DNA of 64,000 bases from an uncultured Ectothiorhodospiraceae bacterium (GTDB lineage Bacteria > Pseudomonadota > Gammaproteobacteria > S012-40). How positions within the stretch are numbered: the first letter of the stretch is position 1; each line of letters begins with the position of its first letter. Below the pieces are notes generated by a model. The model was not told the DNA's origin. It searched no databases and saw only the letters and a program-made list of their open reading frames with translations. The stretch lies in contig CALZJE010000010.1 of the NCBI GenBank assembly GCA_945787715.1, forward strand, positions 17,141 through 81,140. Reading direction: 5' to 3'. Positions 34,198 through 48,518 of this stretch are shown here, piece by piece. Made by a program: the position numbers and the translations under genes.

Positions 34198-34907
34198 TTT
34201 TGAGCCTCTAATATTATTTTTGCTTGCGCTAAATCTTGTGGATGGGTGATTTTTATATTATCCCAGCGCCCTTCCACCATTACTGGCTCATAACCGGAGA
34301 GTTCCATGGCGGACGCTTCATCAGTGATTTTTTCAGACTGATGAATCACACTCTCGAGAGAATCGAGTAATTTTTGATATCGAAACATCTGGGGGGTCAG
34401 TGCTCGCCATAATCCAGCACGATCAACTGTTTTTTTAACACGCATATTATCGCCCGAAAACTTCAGCGTGTCGGCAACGGGTAGACCTAACAAGCCGCCA
34501 GTTGAATGAAACCACAACTCATCAATTAATCGCTGAATATCATCTTTATGCAAACACGGACGAGCCGCATCATGAACCATTATCCAGTCCATCGCATTAG
34601 CAATATTTTTCAAATATCGCAAACCATTCAACACGGAATGACATCGCTCTTTCCCACCCTCAGCGATATGAAGTTTTACACCGGTTCGCTCAAAATTCTG
34701 CTTAACTTCTTCCCAGTATTCATCGCCTTTTGAAATCACCACCACGATCCCAGCAACTTTTGAATTCGATAAAAAACGTGAAATACTCAGCTCGATGACT
34801 GTTTTTTTCTGAATTTTGAGATATTGTTTTGGATGATTCACTTTCATCCGTTTTCCAACACCGGCAGCCGGAAGCACTACCCATAAGCTAGGAGAGTTTG
34901 TTGTCAT
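34194..34907 (-). CDS. ispD: 2-C-methyl-D-erythritol 4-phosphate cytidylyltransferase
   Basis: [21 protein letters not shown]...VHDAARPCL; overlaps ispF by 4 nt. Confidence 0.97.
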   Translation of the reverse strand: MTTNSPSLWVVLPAAGVGKRMKVNHPKQYLKIQKKTVIELSISRFLSNSKVAGIVVVISKGDEYWEEVKQNFERTGVKLHIAEGGKERCHSVLNGLRYLKNIANAMDWIMVHDAARPCLHKDDIQRLIDELWFHSTGGLLGLPVADTLKFSGDNMRVKKTVDRAGLWRALTPQMFRYQKLLDSLESVIHQSEKITDEASAMELSGYEPVMVEGRWDNIKITHPQDLAQAKIILEAQK

Positions 34908-34911
34908 TGTT

Positions 34912-35187
34912 TTATTTTGTTTCTATTACTTGAAAGTAGGTTTCGCCTTCCTTGATCAAACCTAACTCAGTACGAGCTTTTTCCTCAACCACATCCAAGC
35001 CTTTTTTCAAATTTAAAACTTCTGAATCGAGCAATCGGTTTCTCTCTTCGAGCAAAGCATTTTCCTGTTTATGATCTTCGATTTTAGCTTGTAGCTGCCA
35101 TGCATCCGGGAGACTATTATCGCCAAACCATAGGGAATATTGGAGAAGGACAAAGAAAAATAACAAAAGGATGGATAACCAACGCAT
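34912..35187 (-). CDS. ftsB: Cell division protein FtsB
   Basis: Short TM + coiled coil, QYSLWFGDNSLPDAWQLQ...; directly upstream of ispD. Confidence 0.92.
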   Translation of the reverse strand: MRWLSILLLFFFVLLQYSLWFGDNSLPDAWQLQAKIEDHKQENALLEERNRLLDSEVLNLKKGLDVVEEKARTELGLIKEGETYFQVIETK

Positions 35188-35367
35188 ACAATTCTTCCGC
35201 TTAAAAACGCTAATCGTCGCGAGGCTCAGAGTGAAAACATGGCCTCACCAAAAATGATGAAGCCATAACTAAAAACTTGGAAAATCAGTTGATCCTCGTG
35301 TTAGAGCACAATCACTTGATTTGCATTCTAACCTCACATTAAACTGATATTTCTAGGTTAAACGAAT

Positions 35368-36690
<1,323 letters not shown>

Positions 36691-36780
36691 TTACATAAAG
36701 TGTGCGTTATAACAGGGTTATATGACACTTGAGTATCGAGCCGACTATTAATTAATCATTCTCTTAATTTTCGAGGCGTA

Positions 36781-37620
36781 TTATCTAAGAAATTGACTCT
36801 CAGGAAAAGGTTTACTTTTAACAACTTGATCAATTTCCAATAATGTCTCTAATAATTCTTTCATTAAGTGCATCGGCCAGGCATTTGGGCCGTCACTTAA
36901 CGCTTTTTCAGGATTGGGATGCGTCTCCATAAACAATCCCGAGACACCTGCTGCCACTGCAGCTCGCGCCAAAACAGGGACATGCTCACGTTGCCCACCT
37001 GAACTTCCACCCTGCCCCCCTGGGAGCTGCACAGAATGAGTGGCGTCATAGACAACTGGGCAATTAGTTTCGCGCATTACTGCAAGTGAGCGCATATCTG
37101 ACACCAAATTATTGTACCCAAACGACGCACCGCGCTCACAAACCATTATCTGTTCGTTGCCCGTTGCTTTAGCTTTGTTGACAACGTTGATCATATCCCA
37201 TGGGGCGAGAAACTGACCTTTTTTGATATTTACGGGTAAACCTTGTTTTGCAACGGCCTGGATAAAATTTGTTTGCCGGCATAAAAATGCGGGTGTTTGT
37301 AGCACATCAACAACCGTTGATACTTCGCCCAACGGTGTATCTTCATGCACATCGGTAATAACAGGCACTGAAAGTTCTTTTTTTACCTTTTCAAGTATTT
37401 TCAGTCCCATTTCCACGCCAAGGCCACGAAAACTATCCATTGAAGAGCGGTTAGCTTTATCAAATGATGACTTGTAGATAAAAGAAATATTTAGTTCAGA
37501 GCAAATCTCTTTTAAACTACCCGCTGTCTCCATCGCGAGTTCTTCACTCTCAATAACGCAAGGGCCTGCAATAAGAAATAGTGGTTTATCGAGTCCCGCC
37601 TCAAAATGACATAATTTCAT
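36781..37620 (-). CDS. kdsA: 2-dehydro-3-deoxyphosphooctonate aldolase (KDO-8-P synthase)
   Basis: [20 protein letters not shown]...[12 protein letters not shown]...[11 protein letters not shown]...[19 protein letters not shown]. Confidence 0.97.
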   Translation of the reverse strand: MKLCHFEAGLDKPLFLIAGPCVIESEELAMETAGSLKEICSELNISFIYKSSFDKANRSSMDSFRGLGVEMGLKILEKVKKELSVPVITDVHEDTPLGEVSTVVDVLQTPAFLCRQTNFIQAVAKQGLPVNIKKGQFLAPWDMINVVNKAKATGNEQIMVCERGASFGYNNLVSDMRSLAVMRETNCPVVYDATHSVQLPGGQGGSSGGQREHVPVLARAAVAAGVSGLFMETHPNPEKALSDGPNAWPMHLMKELLETLLEIDQVVKSKPFPESQFLR

Positions 37621-37622
37621 AC

Positions 37623-39263
<1,641 letters not shown>

Positions 39264-39571
39264 TCAAGGGGGAAGAGTTAGTTTTGAAGGGACTAAAATT
39301 TAACAAATTCCTGGATTTTTCTCAATGCTTAACACATAAGAAATCAGGGTAAATTGCGAACTGAATAATTTAATTGCACTTAATTTACATTTCTTAACAT
39401 TGTTTTACGCTTAAATACAATTTATATAAGGAATTTCTAACGTAATAATATTCATAGATAAAAATATCAAACACGCTATACATCCATATAGTACATATAG
39501 GGATATAGTTAAACACTAATAAGATTACTTAATACTCAACTTTACATTTCTGTCATAAAAGAGTAAGTTTA

Positions 39572-39599
39572 CAAAACTAGTACTTTAGTACTAGTTTTG
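39572..39599. promoter_or_regulatory. 28-nt near-perfect palindrome (13-bp arms, 2-nt centre)
   Basis: caaaactagtact tt agtactagttttg: arms are exact reverse complements; intergenic. Confidence 0.6.
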
Positions 39600-39772
39600 A
39601 ATGATATACAATCTATTTTTGTTTAACTAGTAATCGTTTTGGATAGTATACGAATGAGAGTAGCTAGCTCTCAAATACTTTTAAAAGATCGACTAAGTAT
39701 ATTTAGCATTTTAAAAATTTTCGCTATATTACCGATTCATTACCCAATATTAAGGATATTAGAAACCCTATT

Positions 39773-40003
39773 ATGCAAGAACGGGACGCAAGACTATTAT
39801 CGGAATCTGGCGAGCTAGATAAAATTATTATTAGGCAAGCTGAAGAGAATGTTGGTTGGACTATCAAACTAGTCTCAAAAAGTGGCAGCGAGCAAATGTT
39901 GCATTCAAAGCGAAGCAAATCGCCAAGAATTTTCAAAACATCGGATGCCTCTCTCCGTTGTTGCCAAAGAATTGGTATCAACGAAGCTAACGTTTTACTT
40001 TAA
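39773..40003 (+). CDS. Hypothetical 76-aa protein
   Basis: MQERDARLLSESGELDKIIIRQAEENVGWTIKLVSKSGSEQMLHSKRSKSPRIFKTSDASLRCCQRIGINEANVLL. AAGGAT lies upstream; a strong hairpin + T-run starts 17 nt after the stop. Confidence 0.5.
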   Translation: MQERDARLLSESGELDKIIIRQAEENVGWTIKLVSKSGSEQMLHSKRSKSPRIFKTSDASLRCCQRIGINEANVLL

Positions 40004-40019
40004 AACAGATTCGAAGTGT

Positions 40020-40056
40020 GGAGCGTAGCCACTACGCTCCGTAAACACTTTTTATC
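40020..40056 (+). terminator. Intrinsic terminator
   Basis: ggagcgtag cca ctacgctcc perfect 9-bp stem, followed by gtaaacacttttta. Confidence 0.65.
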
Positions 40057-40506
40057 AATTAAACCACGCTGCCAATTTCGAACTAAATAATCCTACTTTT
40101 CGAGAATCACTACGTTCGTTTATAAACTTTTTCCGAAGTTCACCCTAAAATCACACAAAAAAGCCGCACAGCTAGTATCAAGCAATTAATCAATAATGAT
40201 CTAACCTAAGCAAATATAGACCCACAGATTTTTAACTAAAGCAGATAGACGCTAAACACCATATTAATAACATAACAATGAGTAGCACTCTCTACAATTT
40301 CTGCCGTATACGTAAAACAAATAACAATAACCTTGCTACTCTATTATTAGATATCTTAATTTACACCTTTAAAGAAAATCATTATGATTCAGAAGGTGAA
40401 CATCGCTGTTGGGCAGCCGTCAATATAACCATTTTAATTATTGGGTATAGCTCCACACCGAATACTTATTGAAATAATAATAGATAGTATCAACAGGCGT
40501 TTTTTA

Positions 40507-41361
40507 GTGACCACAAGACTAGTATTAGCGCGAACAATTTTAACGGCAAGCGTCTCAATTCTTGCTTCGTGCTCGTTCATTAATAAAAATCTCGATCATA
40601 GTGATCCTTCTCCAAATTCAAATTCCGGTGGTATAGTTCTGCCTGATAGCTCTGTTTACGAAGGAGAAATGAAAAACGGCTTTTTCAACGGTAATGGAAA
40701 GCTCTCATGGCGCAATGGAATGCTCTATGTCGGAAAATTTAAAAATGGACTATTCCATGGTATTGGAAGGCTCGAAACCACTGTGGGTGATATTTATGAA
40801 GGGCACTTCCATCGTGGTTTATACCATGGCATGGGCATTTTAAGTTATCATAACGGCGATAAATATAATGGTCAGTTTAAAGATGATCTTCGTCACGGAA
40901 ATGGTACCCTATATTTTCAAAATGGAAATCGCTATGAAGGACAGTTTCACCAAGGTAAACTCCAAGGACAGGGAAAATTGACCGTCAAAGACCAAGGGCG
41001 ATATAGAGGTCAGTTTGCAAACGGACGCTTTGAGGGCCAAGGTGTGTATGAATTTATATCTGGTCAAGTATACTCGGGCAGTTTTCATCAAGGTCAATTT
41101 AGTGATCAAGGAATTATGACTTATGAAAATGGAAGCCAGTATATTGGTGAATTTAAGAATGGCCTACGTCACGGAAAAGGAAAATTTAGTTGGGCTAACG
41201 GAGACTACTATTTAGGATGGTTTCTCTTCAATGATAAAGAGGGGACAGGTATTTGCCGTTTTAAACAAGTCACTGCTGAATGCAAATACAAAGGCAATGA
41301 GTTAATCAATTTCGGCAACGGGCACGATCCCCGTGAACGTAATTTTAGATATAGAACATAG
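40507..41361 (+). CDS. MORN-repeat lipoprotein (exact start uncertain; ORF-track start 40441)
   Basis: Lipobox-like SVSILASCS, then about eight ~23-aa MORN repeats (YEGEMKNGFFNGNGKLSWRNGMLYVGKFKNGLFHGIG...). Confidence 0.85.
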   Translation: MTTRLVLARTILTASVSILASCSFINKNLDHSDPSPNSNSGGIVLPDSSVYEGEMKNGFFNGNGKLSWRNGMLYVGKFKNGLFHGIGRLETTVGDIYEGHFHRGLYHGMGILSYHNGDKYNGQFKDDLRHGNGTLYFQNGNRYEGQFHQGKLQGQGKLTVKDQGRYRGQFANGRFEGQGVYEFISGQVYSGSFHQGQFSDQGIMTYENGSQYIGEFKNGLRHGKGKFSWANGDYYLGWFLFNDKEGTGICRFKQVTAECKYKGNELINFGNGHDPRERNFRYRT

Positions 41362-41378
41362 ACAAGTAATAAACGTAT

Positions 41379-41410
41379 AAAAAAAGCCGAGCTAAACTCG
41401 GCTTTTTTTA
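41379..41410. terminator. Strong bidirectional intrinsic terminator (MORN gene / secF)
   Basis: aaaaaaagccgagctaaactcggcttttttta: GC-rich stem flanked by A- and T-runs. Confidence 0.85.
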
Positions 41411-41429
41411 TATCTAAGATAACTTGCGT

Positions 41430-42371
41430 TTAAGGAAGCGAAGTTTCTTGCTCTGCTCCTTCCTTTTCAGGTGGCATCAGGTCTTGTTTTGTCACACCCA
41501 GCATTAACGCTGACGAAGACGCAATATAGATCGAGGAATAAGTTCCCACAATAACACCGATTATTAATGCTGTCGCAAATCCGTGAATTAATTCACCACC
41601 AAACACAAATAACGCTAACAATACTAATAATGTTGTTAAAGAAGTCATTAACGTTCTTGATAGTGTTTGGTTAATAGAATTGTTCATCACATCTTCAGGC
41701 GTTCCTTTACGCATAATGCGAAAATTCTCGCGCACTCTATCGAACACCACAATGGTATCGTTGAGCGAATAACCGATAACGGCAAGTACAGCAGCTAATA
41801 CAGTGAGATCAAACTCCAATTGGAAGAGAGCAAAAATACCAATGGTAAAGATAACATCGTGTACTAATGCAGCAACAGATCCTAAAGCGAAACGCTTCTC
41901 AAACCTTAAAGCAACATAAATAAGGATACAGCCCAATGCGATAAGCATTGCCATGCCGCCCTTTTCAACTAGTTCATCACCAATCTGAGGGCCAACGAAC
42001 TCAATTCGTCGCATTTCAACCGGATCGTCAGATGTATTTTTCAGTATGGACAGCATTTGTGTACTAAGCTCTACATTGCTGATACCTTCACGTGGCGCAA
42101 TACGGACTAACACATCCTTCACCGTACCAAAATGTTGAACCACCGCATCACCAAAGCCATTTGCTCCAAGCTCACTACGCACTTTATTTAGATCGGCACT
42201 CGATTGATAACCTACTTCAATCAATGTACCACCCGTAAAATCGATACCAAGATTCAATCCACGACCGACTATCGCAGTAAGGCAGATAACTAACAAGACG
42301 CCTGAGATTATCAATGCCTTTTTCTTCAGTTTCATAAACTGAATTGTTGGAAGTTTTGAAAACAATTGCAT
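41430..42371 (-). CDS. secF: Protein translocase subunit SecF
   Basis: GLNLGIDFTGGTLIEV...VIGYSLNDTIVVFDRVREN. Confidence 0.97.
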   Translation of the reverse strand: MQLFSKLPTIQFMKLKKKALIISGVLLVICLTAIVGRGLNLGIDFTGGTLIEVGYQSSADLNKVRSELGANGFGDAVVQHFGTVKDVLVRIAPREGISNVELSTQMLSILKNTSDDPVEMRRIEFVGPQIGDELVEKGGMAMLIALGCILIYVALRFEKRFALGSVAALVHDVIFTIGIFALFQLEFDLTVLAAVLAVIGYSLNDTIVVFDRVRENFRIMRKGTPEDVMNNSINQTLSRTLMTSLTTLLVLLALFVFGGELIHGFATALIIGVIVGTYSSIYIASSSALMLGVTKQDLMPPEKEGAEQETSLP

Positions 42372-42384
42372 GTTGGTTAGCCTT

Positions 42385-44259
42385 CTAAATCGACAATTTG
42401 GTTATTCGGCGTTTACCGTACGCTAAATTAACAACAGCGCGTGTACCCATAATTGCGGTAAACATTGACGTGAGAATTCCAATAGAAAGGGTAATCGCAA
42501 ATCCTTTGATAGGCCCTGTTCCAATAGCAAACAGAATAACCGCAGCAATCAGTGTTGTAATATTTGCATCAGCGATTGTGATAATTGCTTTGCCATAACC
42601 AACATCGATAGCTGATTGAGGTTTTAAACCATTCCGCAACTCTTCCCGTATACGCTCGAATATCAGAACATTAGCATCAACCGCCATACCAACGGTTAAT
42701 ACGATACCCGCAATACCCGGTAAAGTTAGCGTTGCCTGCATCATGGAGAGCACAGCCACGATAAGCACTAAATTCATCGCCAGCGCAAGATTGGCAACCA
42801 TCCCAAAGCCTCGATAGAAAAAAGCCATACAGAAAAGAACCAACACAAAACCGATAATGACAGAGGCAAAACCCTGATCAATATTATCCTGTCCCAAGCT
42901 TGGCCCTACCGTCCGCTCTTCCACAATATCTATCGGAGCCGCAAGTGCACCAGCACGGAGTAAGAGTGCTAGATCTCTGGCTTCTTCAGTGCTATCAAGA
43001 CCGGATATCTGAAAACGCTTACTCAAACGTTCACGAATCCGTGCAACGTTGATAACCTCTTCAACTTTACGTTTAACTTTAACCTCTTTACCATCAACCA
43101 TTTTCTTGTCAGTTTTAAGCTCGATAAAAACAACTGACATCAATTTACCAACATTATCTTTGGTTGCATTGCTAAATATTCGTCCACCTTTACCGTCAAG
43201 GGTAATGCTAACATTCGGCCCACCCGATTGAGCATCAATACCTGACGCAGCATCAACGATATAATCCCCAGTTAACATGACCTGATTTTTAAGTAGAATC
43301 GGCTCTCCATCACGCTCTTTATAAAGTTTAGTGCCCGGTGGAATGCGGCCTTTTACGGCTGCTTGCGCACTGTGTTCTTCTTCAACCATACGAAACTCAA
43401 GTGTCGCAGTTGCACCCAAAATCTCTTTGGCTCTCGCCGTATCCTGAACACCTGGTAACTGCACTACGATGCGATCCAAACCTTGTTGTTGAATAACTGG
43501 TTCGGCAACACCTAGCTCATTAACACGATTACGCAGTGTTATAATATTTTGTTGAACAGCAAAGCGCTTGGTTTCAGTGATCTCAGCAGCGGCTAACGAA
43601 ACTTGTAAATAAAAATATTTTTCATCATCTTTATCCTTGAAATCCAGGTTACGGAATTCCTGACGAAGTACTTTCTTAGCATCACTTCGAACGGCATCAT
43701 CTCTAAATTTCAACACCACGTGTCCGGTGTCTTCAGCCACATCACCATCTAAATCTATATTTAAATAACGAACCTTATTTTCACGTAACAAAGAACGAAA
43801 ATCACCTTTATAACGCTCAAGTGATTGGGTGATCGCTGCGTTCATATCCACCTCCATTAAGAAGTGAACACCGCCTCGCAAATCCAAACCAAGATACATT
43901 GGCAGTGCATTAATCGATCGCAGCCAAGATGGTGTTGCAGGCGCAAGATTGAGCGCAACAACATAACCTGTGTCAAATGAACTTCGAATAACGTCCTGAG
44001 CTTCCAGCTGAATTTCAGTATTCTCAAAACGAGCTAAAATACCGCGATCATCCAAGACAATACTTTTATACTTAATTTGTTTATTTTCTAATGTGGCTTC
44101 AACTTTCTTGAGTGTTTCTTGATCTACAGTGACAGTTCGTGTACCTGAAATCTGAATGGCAGGGTCTTCACCGAAAAGATTGGGCAGTGCATAGACACTA
44201 CCAACAAGAACAACAAGAATTACGAGAATGTATTTCCACAAAGGATACTGATTCATCAT
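42385..44259 (-). CDS. secD: Protein translocase subunit SecD
   Basis: YLGLDLRGGVHFLMEVDM...VGMAVDANVLIFERIREELRNG. Confidence 0.97.
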   Translation of the reverse strand: MMNQYPLWKYILVILVVLVGSVYALPNLFGEDPAIQISGTRTVTVDQETLKKVEATLENKQIKYKSIVLDDRGILARFENTEIQLEAQDVIRSSFDTGYVVALNLAPATPSWLRSINALPMYLGLDLRGGVHFLMEVDMNAAITQSLERYKGDFRSLLRENKVRYLNIDLDGDVAEDTGHVVLKFRDDAVRSDAKKVLRQEFRNLDFKDKDDEKYFYLQVSLAAAEITETKRFAVQQNIITLRNRVNELGVAEPVIQQQGLDRIVVQLPGVQDTARAKEILGATATLEFRMVEEEHSAQAAVKGRIPPGTKLYKERDGEPILLKNQVMLTGDYIVDAASGIDAQSGGPNVSITLDGKGGRIFSNATKDNVGKLMSVVFIELKTDKKMVDGKEVKVKRKVEEVINVARIRERLSKRFQISGLDSTEEARDLALLLRAGALAAPIDIVEERTVGPSLGQDNIDQGFASVIIGFVLVLFCMAFFYRGFGMVANLALAMNLVLIVAVLSMMQATLTLPGIAGIVLTVGMAVDANVLIFERIREELRNGLKPQSAIDVGYGKAIITIADANITTLIAAVILFAIGTGPIKGFAITLSIGILTSMFTAIMGTRAVVNLAYGKRRITKLSI

Positions 44260-44335
44260 CCCAGCATTTCCTTAAAGGGTTTTTGATTTTCTAACTCGGT
44301 TATTTCATAAACTTGCGAGTTAAAAGACAAGAAAA

Positions 44336-44365
44336 AGCCTGAAACTCCACAAGAAATTTCAGGCT
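44336..44365 (-). terminator. Hairpin + U-tract between yajC and secD (terminator/attenuator-like)
   Basis: Minus strand AGCCTGAAAtttcttgtggagTTTCAGGCTttttc: 9-bp stem then T-run. Confidence 0.55.
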
Positions 44366-44372
44366 CAAAGAA

Positions 44373-44738
44373 TTACGCGCTTTTTATAGTGCCTTTTGGT
44401 ACTAGTGAAGCAACAGATTGACGTTGGATTTTGACTTCGACACCATCAGAAATCTCTAATGTGACAAAGTTATCATTCACGTCTGCAACTTTTCCTAACA
44501 ACCCGCCGCCTGTCACAACTTCATCACCTTTTGATACTGATTCAGTTAGTTTCTTATGGTCTTTTGCACGTTTAACTTGCGGACGAATAATTAAAAAATA
44601 GAATATTACAAAAATAATAATTAATGGTAGAAAGCCCAGCAAACCTGCGTCAGTGGGAGCACCACCTTCTGCCATTGCATCAGAGATGAAAAAGCCCATT
44701 GTTTCAATCCTTATTGAATACTTGGAATAATTGCGCAA
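44373..44738 (-). CDS. yajC: Preprotein translocase subunit YajC (likely initiates at MGFFISDAMAEGG)
   Basis: LLGFLPLIIIFVIFYFLIIRPQVKRAKDHKKL...GDEVVTGGGLLGKV. Confidence 0.95.
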   Translation of the reverse strand: MRNYSKYSIRIETMGFFISDAMAEGGAPTDAGLLGFLPLIIIFVIFYFLIIRPQVKRAKDHKKLTESVSKGDEVVTGGGLLGKVADVNDNFVTLEISDGVEVKIQRQSVASLVPKGTIKSA

Positions 44739-44955
44739 TCTTCAGTGTAACTACACAGTACATTCATTTTTTGCTCAATATCATCGTTGCTTTCGTACTC
44801 AATCGGTCACATATATTTATATGCTCCCTCTTTTCCGTGCAAAAACGCCTCGATCTGAAACAAAATCTAAATACGCTGATCAGTTACTCTTCGGTCAGAC
44901 AAACACAAACTTCCGCCAAAATTAAAGTGGCACATTATTACACATTCAATGCCGA

Positions 44956-46071
<1,116 letters not shown>

Positions 46072-46141
46072 TTAGAAAACAGGCCTATTATCCTTGAAAT
46101 GTGGAATAAGTGCGAATTCTTGCTATACCAAACTTAAAAAA

Positions 46142-46711
46142 TTAGTGATTAAGTGCGAGCATTTTAAGAAGTACACATCCAGTGTTGATAATATCCACAT
46201 CAATCAACTCACCACCAAAATAAAGATAGATCACATCGTACTGGGAAAAATCGGTTTTTAAAAATTGCATAATTTCACGTAAAAATACATCTTTCAACGG
46301 TGAATCTGAAGTGAGTAAAAACACAGCAATATTACCTTGAGCCAAATTCTGAGACTGGACAATTTCCGCTTGACGAAGACAATATCCAGAATTCTCTTTA
46401 GACCAACCGGTTTCAGTAAAACAGATCTTATTTTTTAACGAAGAATCAACAGAAGCTAATAACTGGATGATTTTTTCATCCGTTTCATTTTCTTTCACTT
46501 CAAAAAGTAGTGGGTACTCTTTATCCACATCGGAACAAAACTCTTCAATCTGCTCAGCACTGCATTGCGTCCAAAACTTATATGGTGCCAAAACAGTTTT
46601 GAATCGCTTTACGTAAAACGTTAAATGCCAATCCTCAGGAAGCTTGTTTTCATAAAATGAGCCTTGCCATTGATCATGTTCCCAACCATATGCCCCAATG
46701 TGCATTAACAT
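46142..46711 (-). CDS. DUF72-like protein (tentative)
   Basis: IGAYGWEHDQWQGSFYENKLPEDWHLTFYVKRFKTVLAPYKFW resembles a DUF72 N-terminus; remainder divergent. Confidence 0.5.
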   Translation of the reverse strand: MLMHIGAYGWEHDQWQGSFYENKLPEDWHLTFYVKRFKTVLAPYKFWTQCSAEQIEEFCSDVDKEYPLLFEVKENETDEKIIQLLASVDSSLKNKICFTETGWSKENSGYCLRQAEIVQSQNLAQGNIAVFLLTSDSPLKDVFLREIMQFLKTDFSQYDVIYLYFGGELIDVDIINTGCVLLKMLALNH

Positions 46712-46926
46712 TTACAGACTACCTCTACCTTATTAATTAAGGGAATTAATATAACCTAGAAGAATTCCTAAGCCAAACCGGAAACATTTTCAGGAATACT
46801 ATGTAAAAAACAGACAAAATCCTTAAACCTAAACACAGCTATCAGTTTTAAATCATGAATGTAGTTAATACAGAAAGATAGCTCGCCGATAAAATTGAAA
46901 TAGTAGCAACGATCTCAGGAATTATT

Positions 46927-48456
46927 ATGATTTTAAATTTGCCAACTTCATCAACTTTTTCAAAACTAACAATCAGTCTTCTAGCAGCAATCATGCTTAG
47001 CGCATGCAATCCACAAGAAATGACGCTAATCAACGATCAGTCAGATAATCAAGATGAAATAACAACCATGACAACCCCGCGCATCACCATGGGTTTACCA
47101 ATAACGCTATCGAGCGTGGTGTATGACACAAACAACAAATCAAGTAAATTACATTCCCGAGCGACAAACTCCGATCCAAGTGATTGTAGCGAGCACTTTG
47201 ATCCACACTCAAACTTCATGGAGAACGGATATAGCATGTCGCGTTTTCTTGTTGGTTTATCGCAGCAACAAAGCTGCTTTGCCGATTTTATTATGGCAAG
47301 TGTTGTAACTCAGGGTACAAATTGGATAAACCAAGGCGTTATCACACTTCCCTCAAACCCTAATGACTCAGAAGCGCCAACTCATGTTCAACTCGAACAA
47401 TCTGGTGATACCAACCAGGTCTGGTTATACTTTCATATTCCGGGTGAAACACTACCCACCGACCGCAGCAATGTAAATACGCTTTACCTCACCTGGACTG
47501 GCATTGAAAATAACATGACAGGTAAATTCTACATGGTAAACATGCCACAACAAACAGATGACCCGGATGCGCCAGAAGGTTTGCGTGTTGATTTTGTTCG
47601 CACAACAACATCTGCAACAAACAAAATTTATCTTAATATGCGTGAGACACACAGTGGCGGGATGGGTGGTTTTCGTATTGATGTAAATCGAACAGGTAAC
47701 GGAGCTGACGCTATTTATACGGCAAAGGGATTAATTACATTTCTTGGTCAACCATTTCCCAACCTCCCGGATGGAATAGCGCTACCGGAATTTTCAGCCA
47801 CCGCTGTAGTAGATGCAGACGGCCTAGGTGCCACATCAGCAAACTTCAATAAATTTGCGGTATCTCTGAATAACGACTCAAATCAAGATGGTGTGATTGA
47901 TCCTGATGCTAATGAATTTGACCTAGGTTCATATCAATTTGATATCAACGACACAACCTATTTTGATCCTGCTCTCTATGATTCCACGGATACTGAAACA
48001 CCTTTTGTAGAACAAGTGTTGGAGTGGCGAAATAAATCGACCGGAAATGCCACTTACATCGCGGATCATCAACGCATACAACCTTCAGTCCCAGAAGCGC
48101 ATGCAAACTATACTATGTTTAATTGTTTAGAACGCGAACTATGCGATTACAACGGCAATGGCGTTTTGGATGATAATAGTGGCGAATGGGAAGGCTGGAA
48201 TTTAGGTGTAGGCTACTTAACAGACACATGTATTGATGATGCAACTGTGTTGAACAATGATTGTAATGCATTTGTGAGCAAGTTTTTTGAATCAAATATG
48301 TTCGGAATAGTGTCACTAAACTCTACCGCACTGGAGCCTACAGATGACTGGCGTAATGCAGAACTTGCAAATATTACTCAATTAACCACTGTGCATTCTG
48401 AAGATGATTTAACAGGTGAAACGACATTTATTGTTCCAAACCCATCTGCCATGTAA
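46927..48456 (+). CDS. Hypothetical secreted lipoprotein
   Basis: Lipobox LLAAIMLSACNP; Ca-binding-like NDSNQDGVIDPDANEFD and DYNGNGVLDD segments; no family recognised. Confidence 0.7.
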   Translation: MILNLPTSSTFSKLTISLLAAIMLSACNPQEMTLINDQSDNQDEITTMTTPRITMGLPITLSSVVYDTNNKSSKLHSRATNSDPSDCSEHFDPHSNFMENGYSMSRFLVGLSQQQSCFADFIMASVVTQGTNWINQGVITLPSNPNDSEAPTHVQLEQSGDTNQVWLYFHIPGETLPTDRSNVNTLYLTWTGIENNMTGKFYMVNMPQQTDDPDAPEGLRVDFVRTTTSATNKIYLNMRETHSGGMGGFRIDVNRTGNGADAIYTAKGLITFLGQPFPNLPDGIALPEFSATAVVDADGLGATSANFNKFAVSLNNDSNQDGVIDPDANEFDLGSYQFDINDTTYFDPALYDSTDTETPFVEQVLEWRNKSTGNATYIADHQRIQPSVPEAHANYTMFNCLERELCDYNGNGVLDDNSGEWEGWNLGVGYLTDTCIDDATVLNNDCNAFVSKFFESNMFGIVSLNSTALEPTDDWRNAELANITQLTTVHSEDDLTGETTFIVPNPSAM

Positions 48457-48466
48457 TTTAATAACT

Positions 48467-48493
48467 AAAGGGAAGGCGTCTAACCTTCCCTTC
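48467..48493. terminator. Intrinsic terminator between convergent lipoprotein gene and purK
   Basis: gggaagg cgtctaa ccttccc stem-loop right after the stop. Confidence 0.6.
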
Positions 48494-48518
48494 ATCCTAT
48501 AAATAGCAGTTGATTCAA

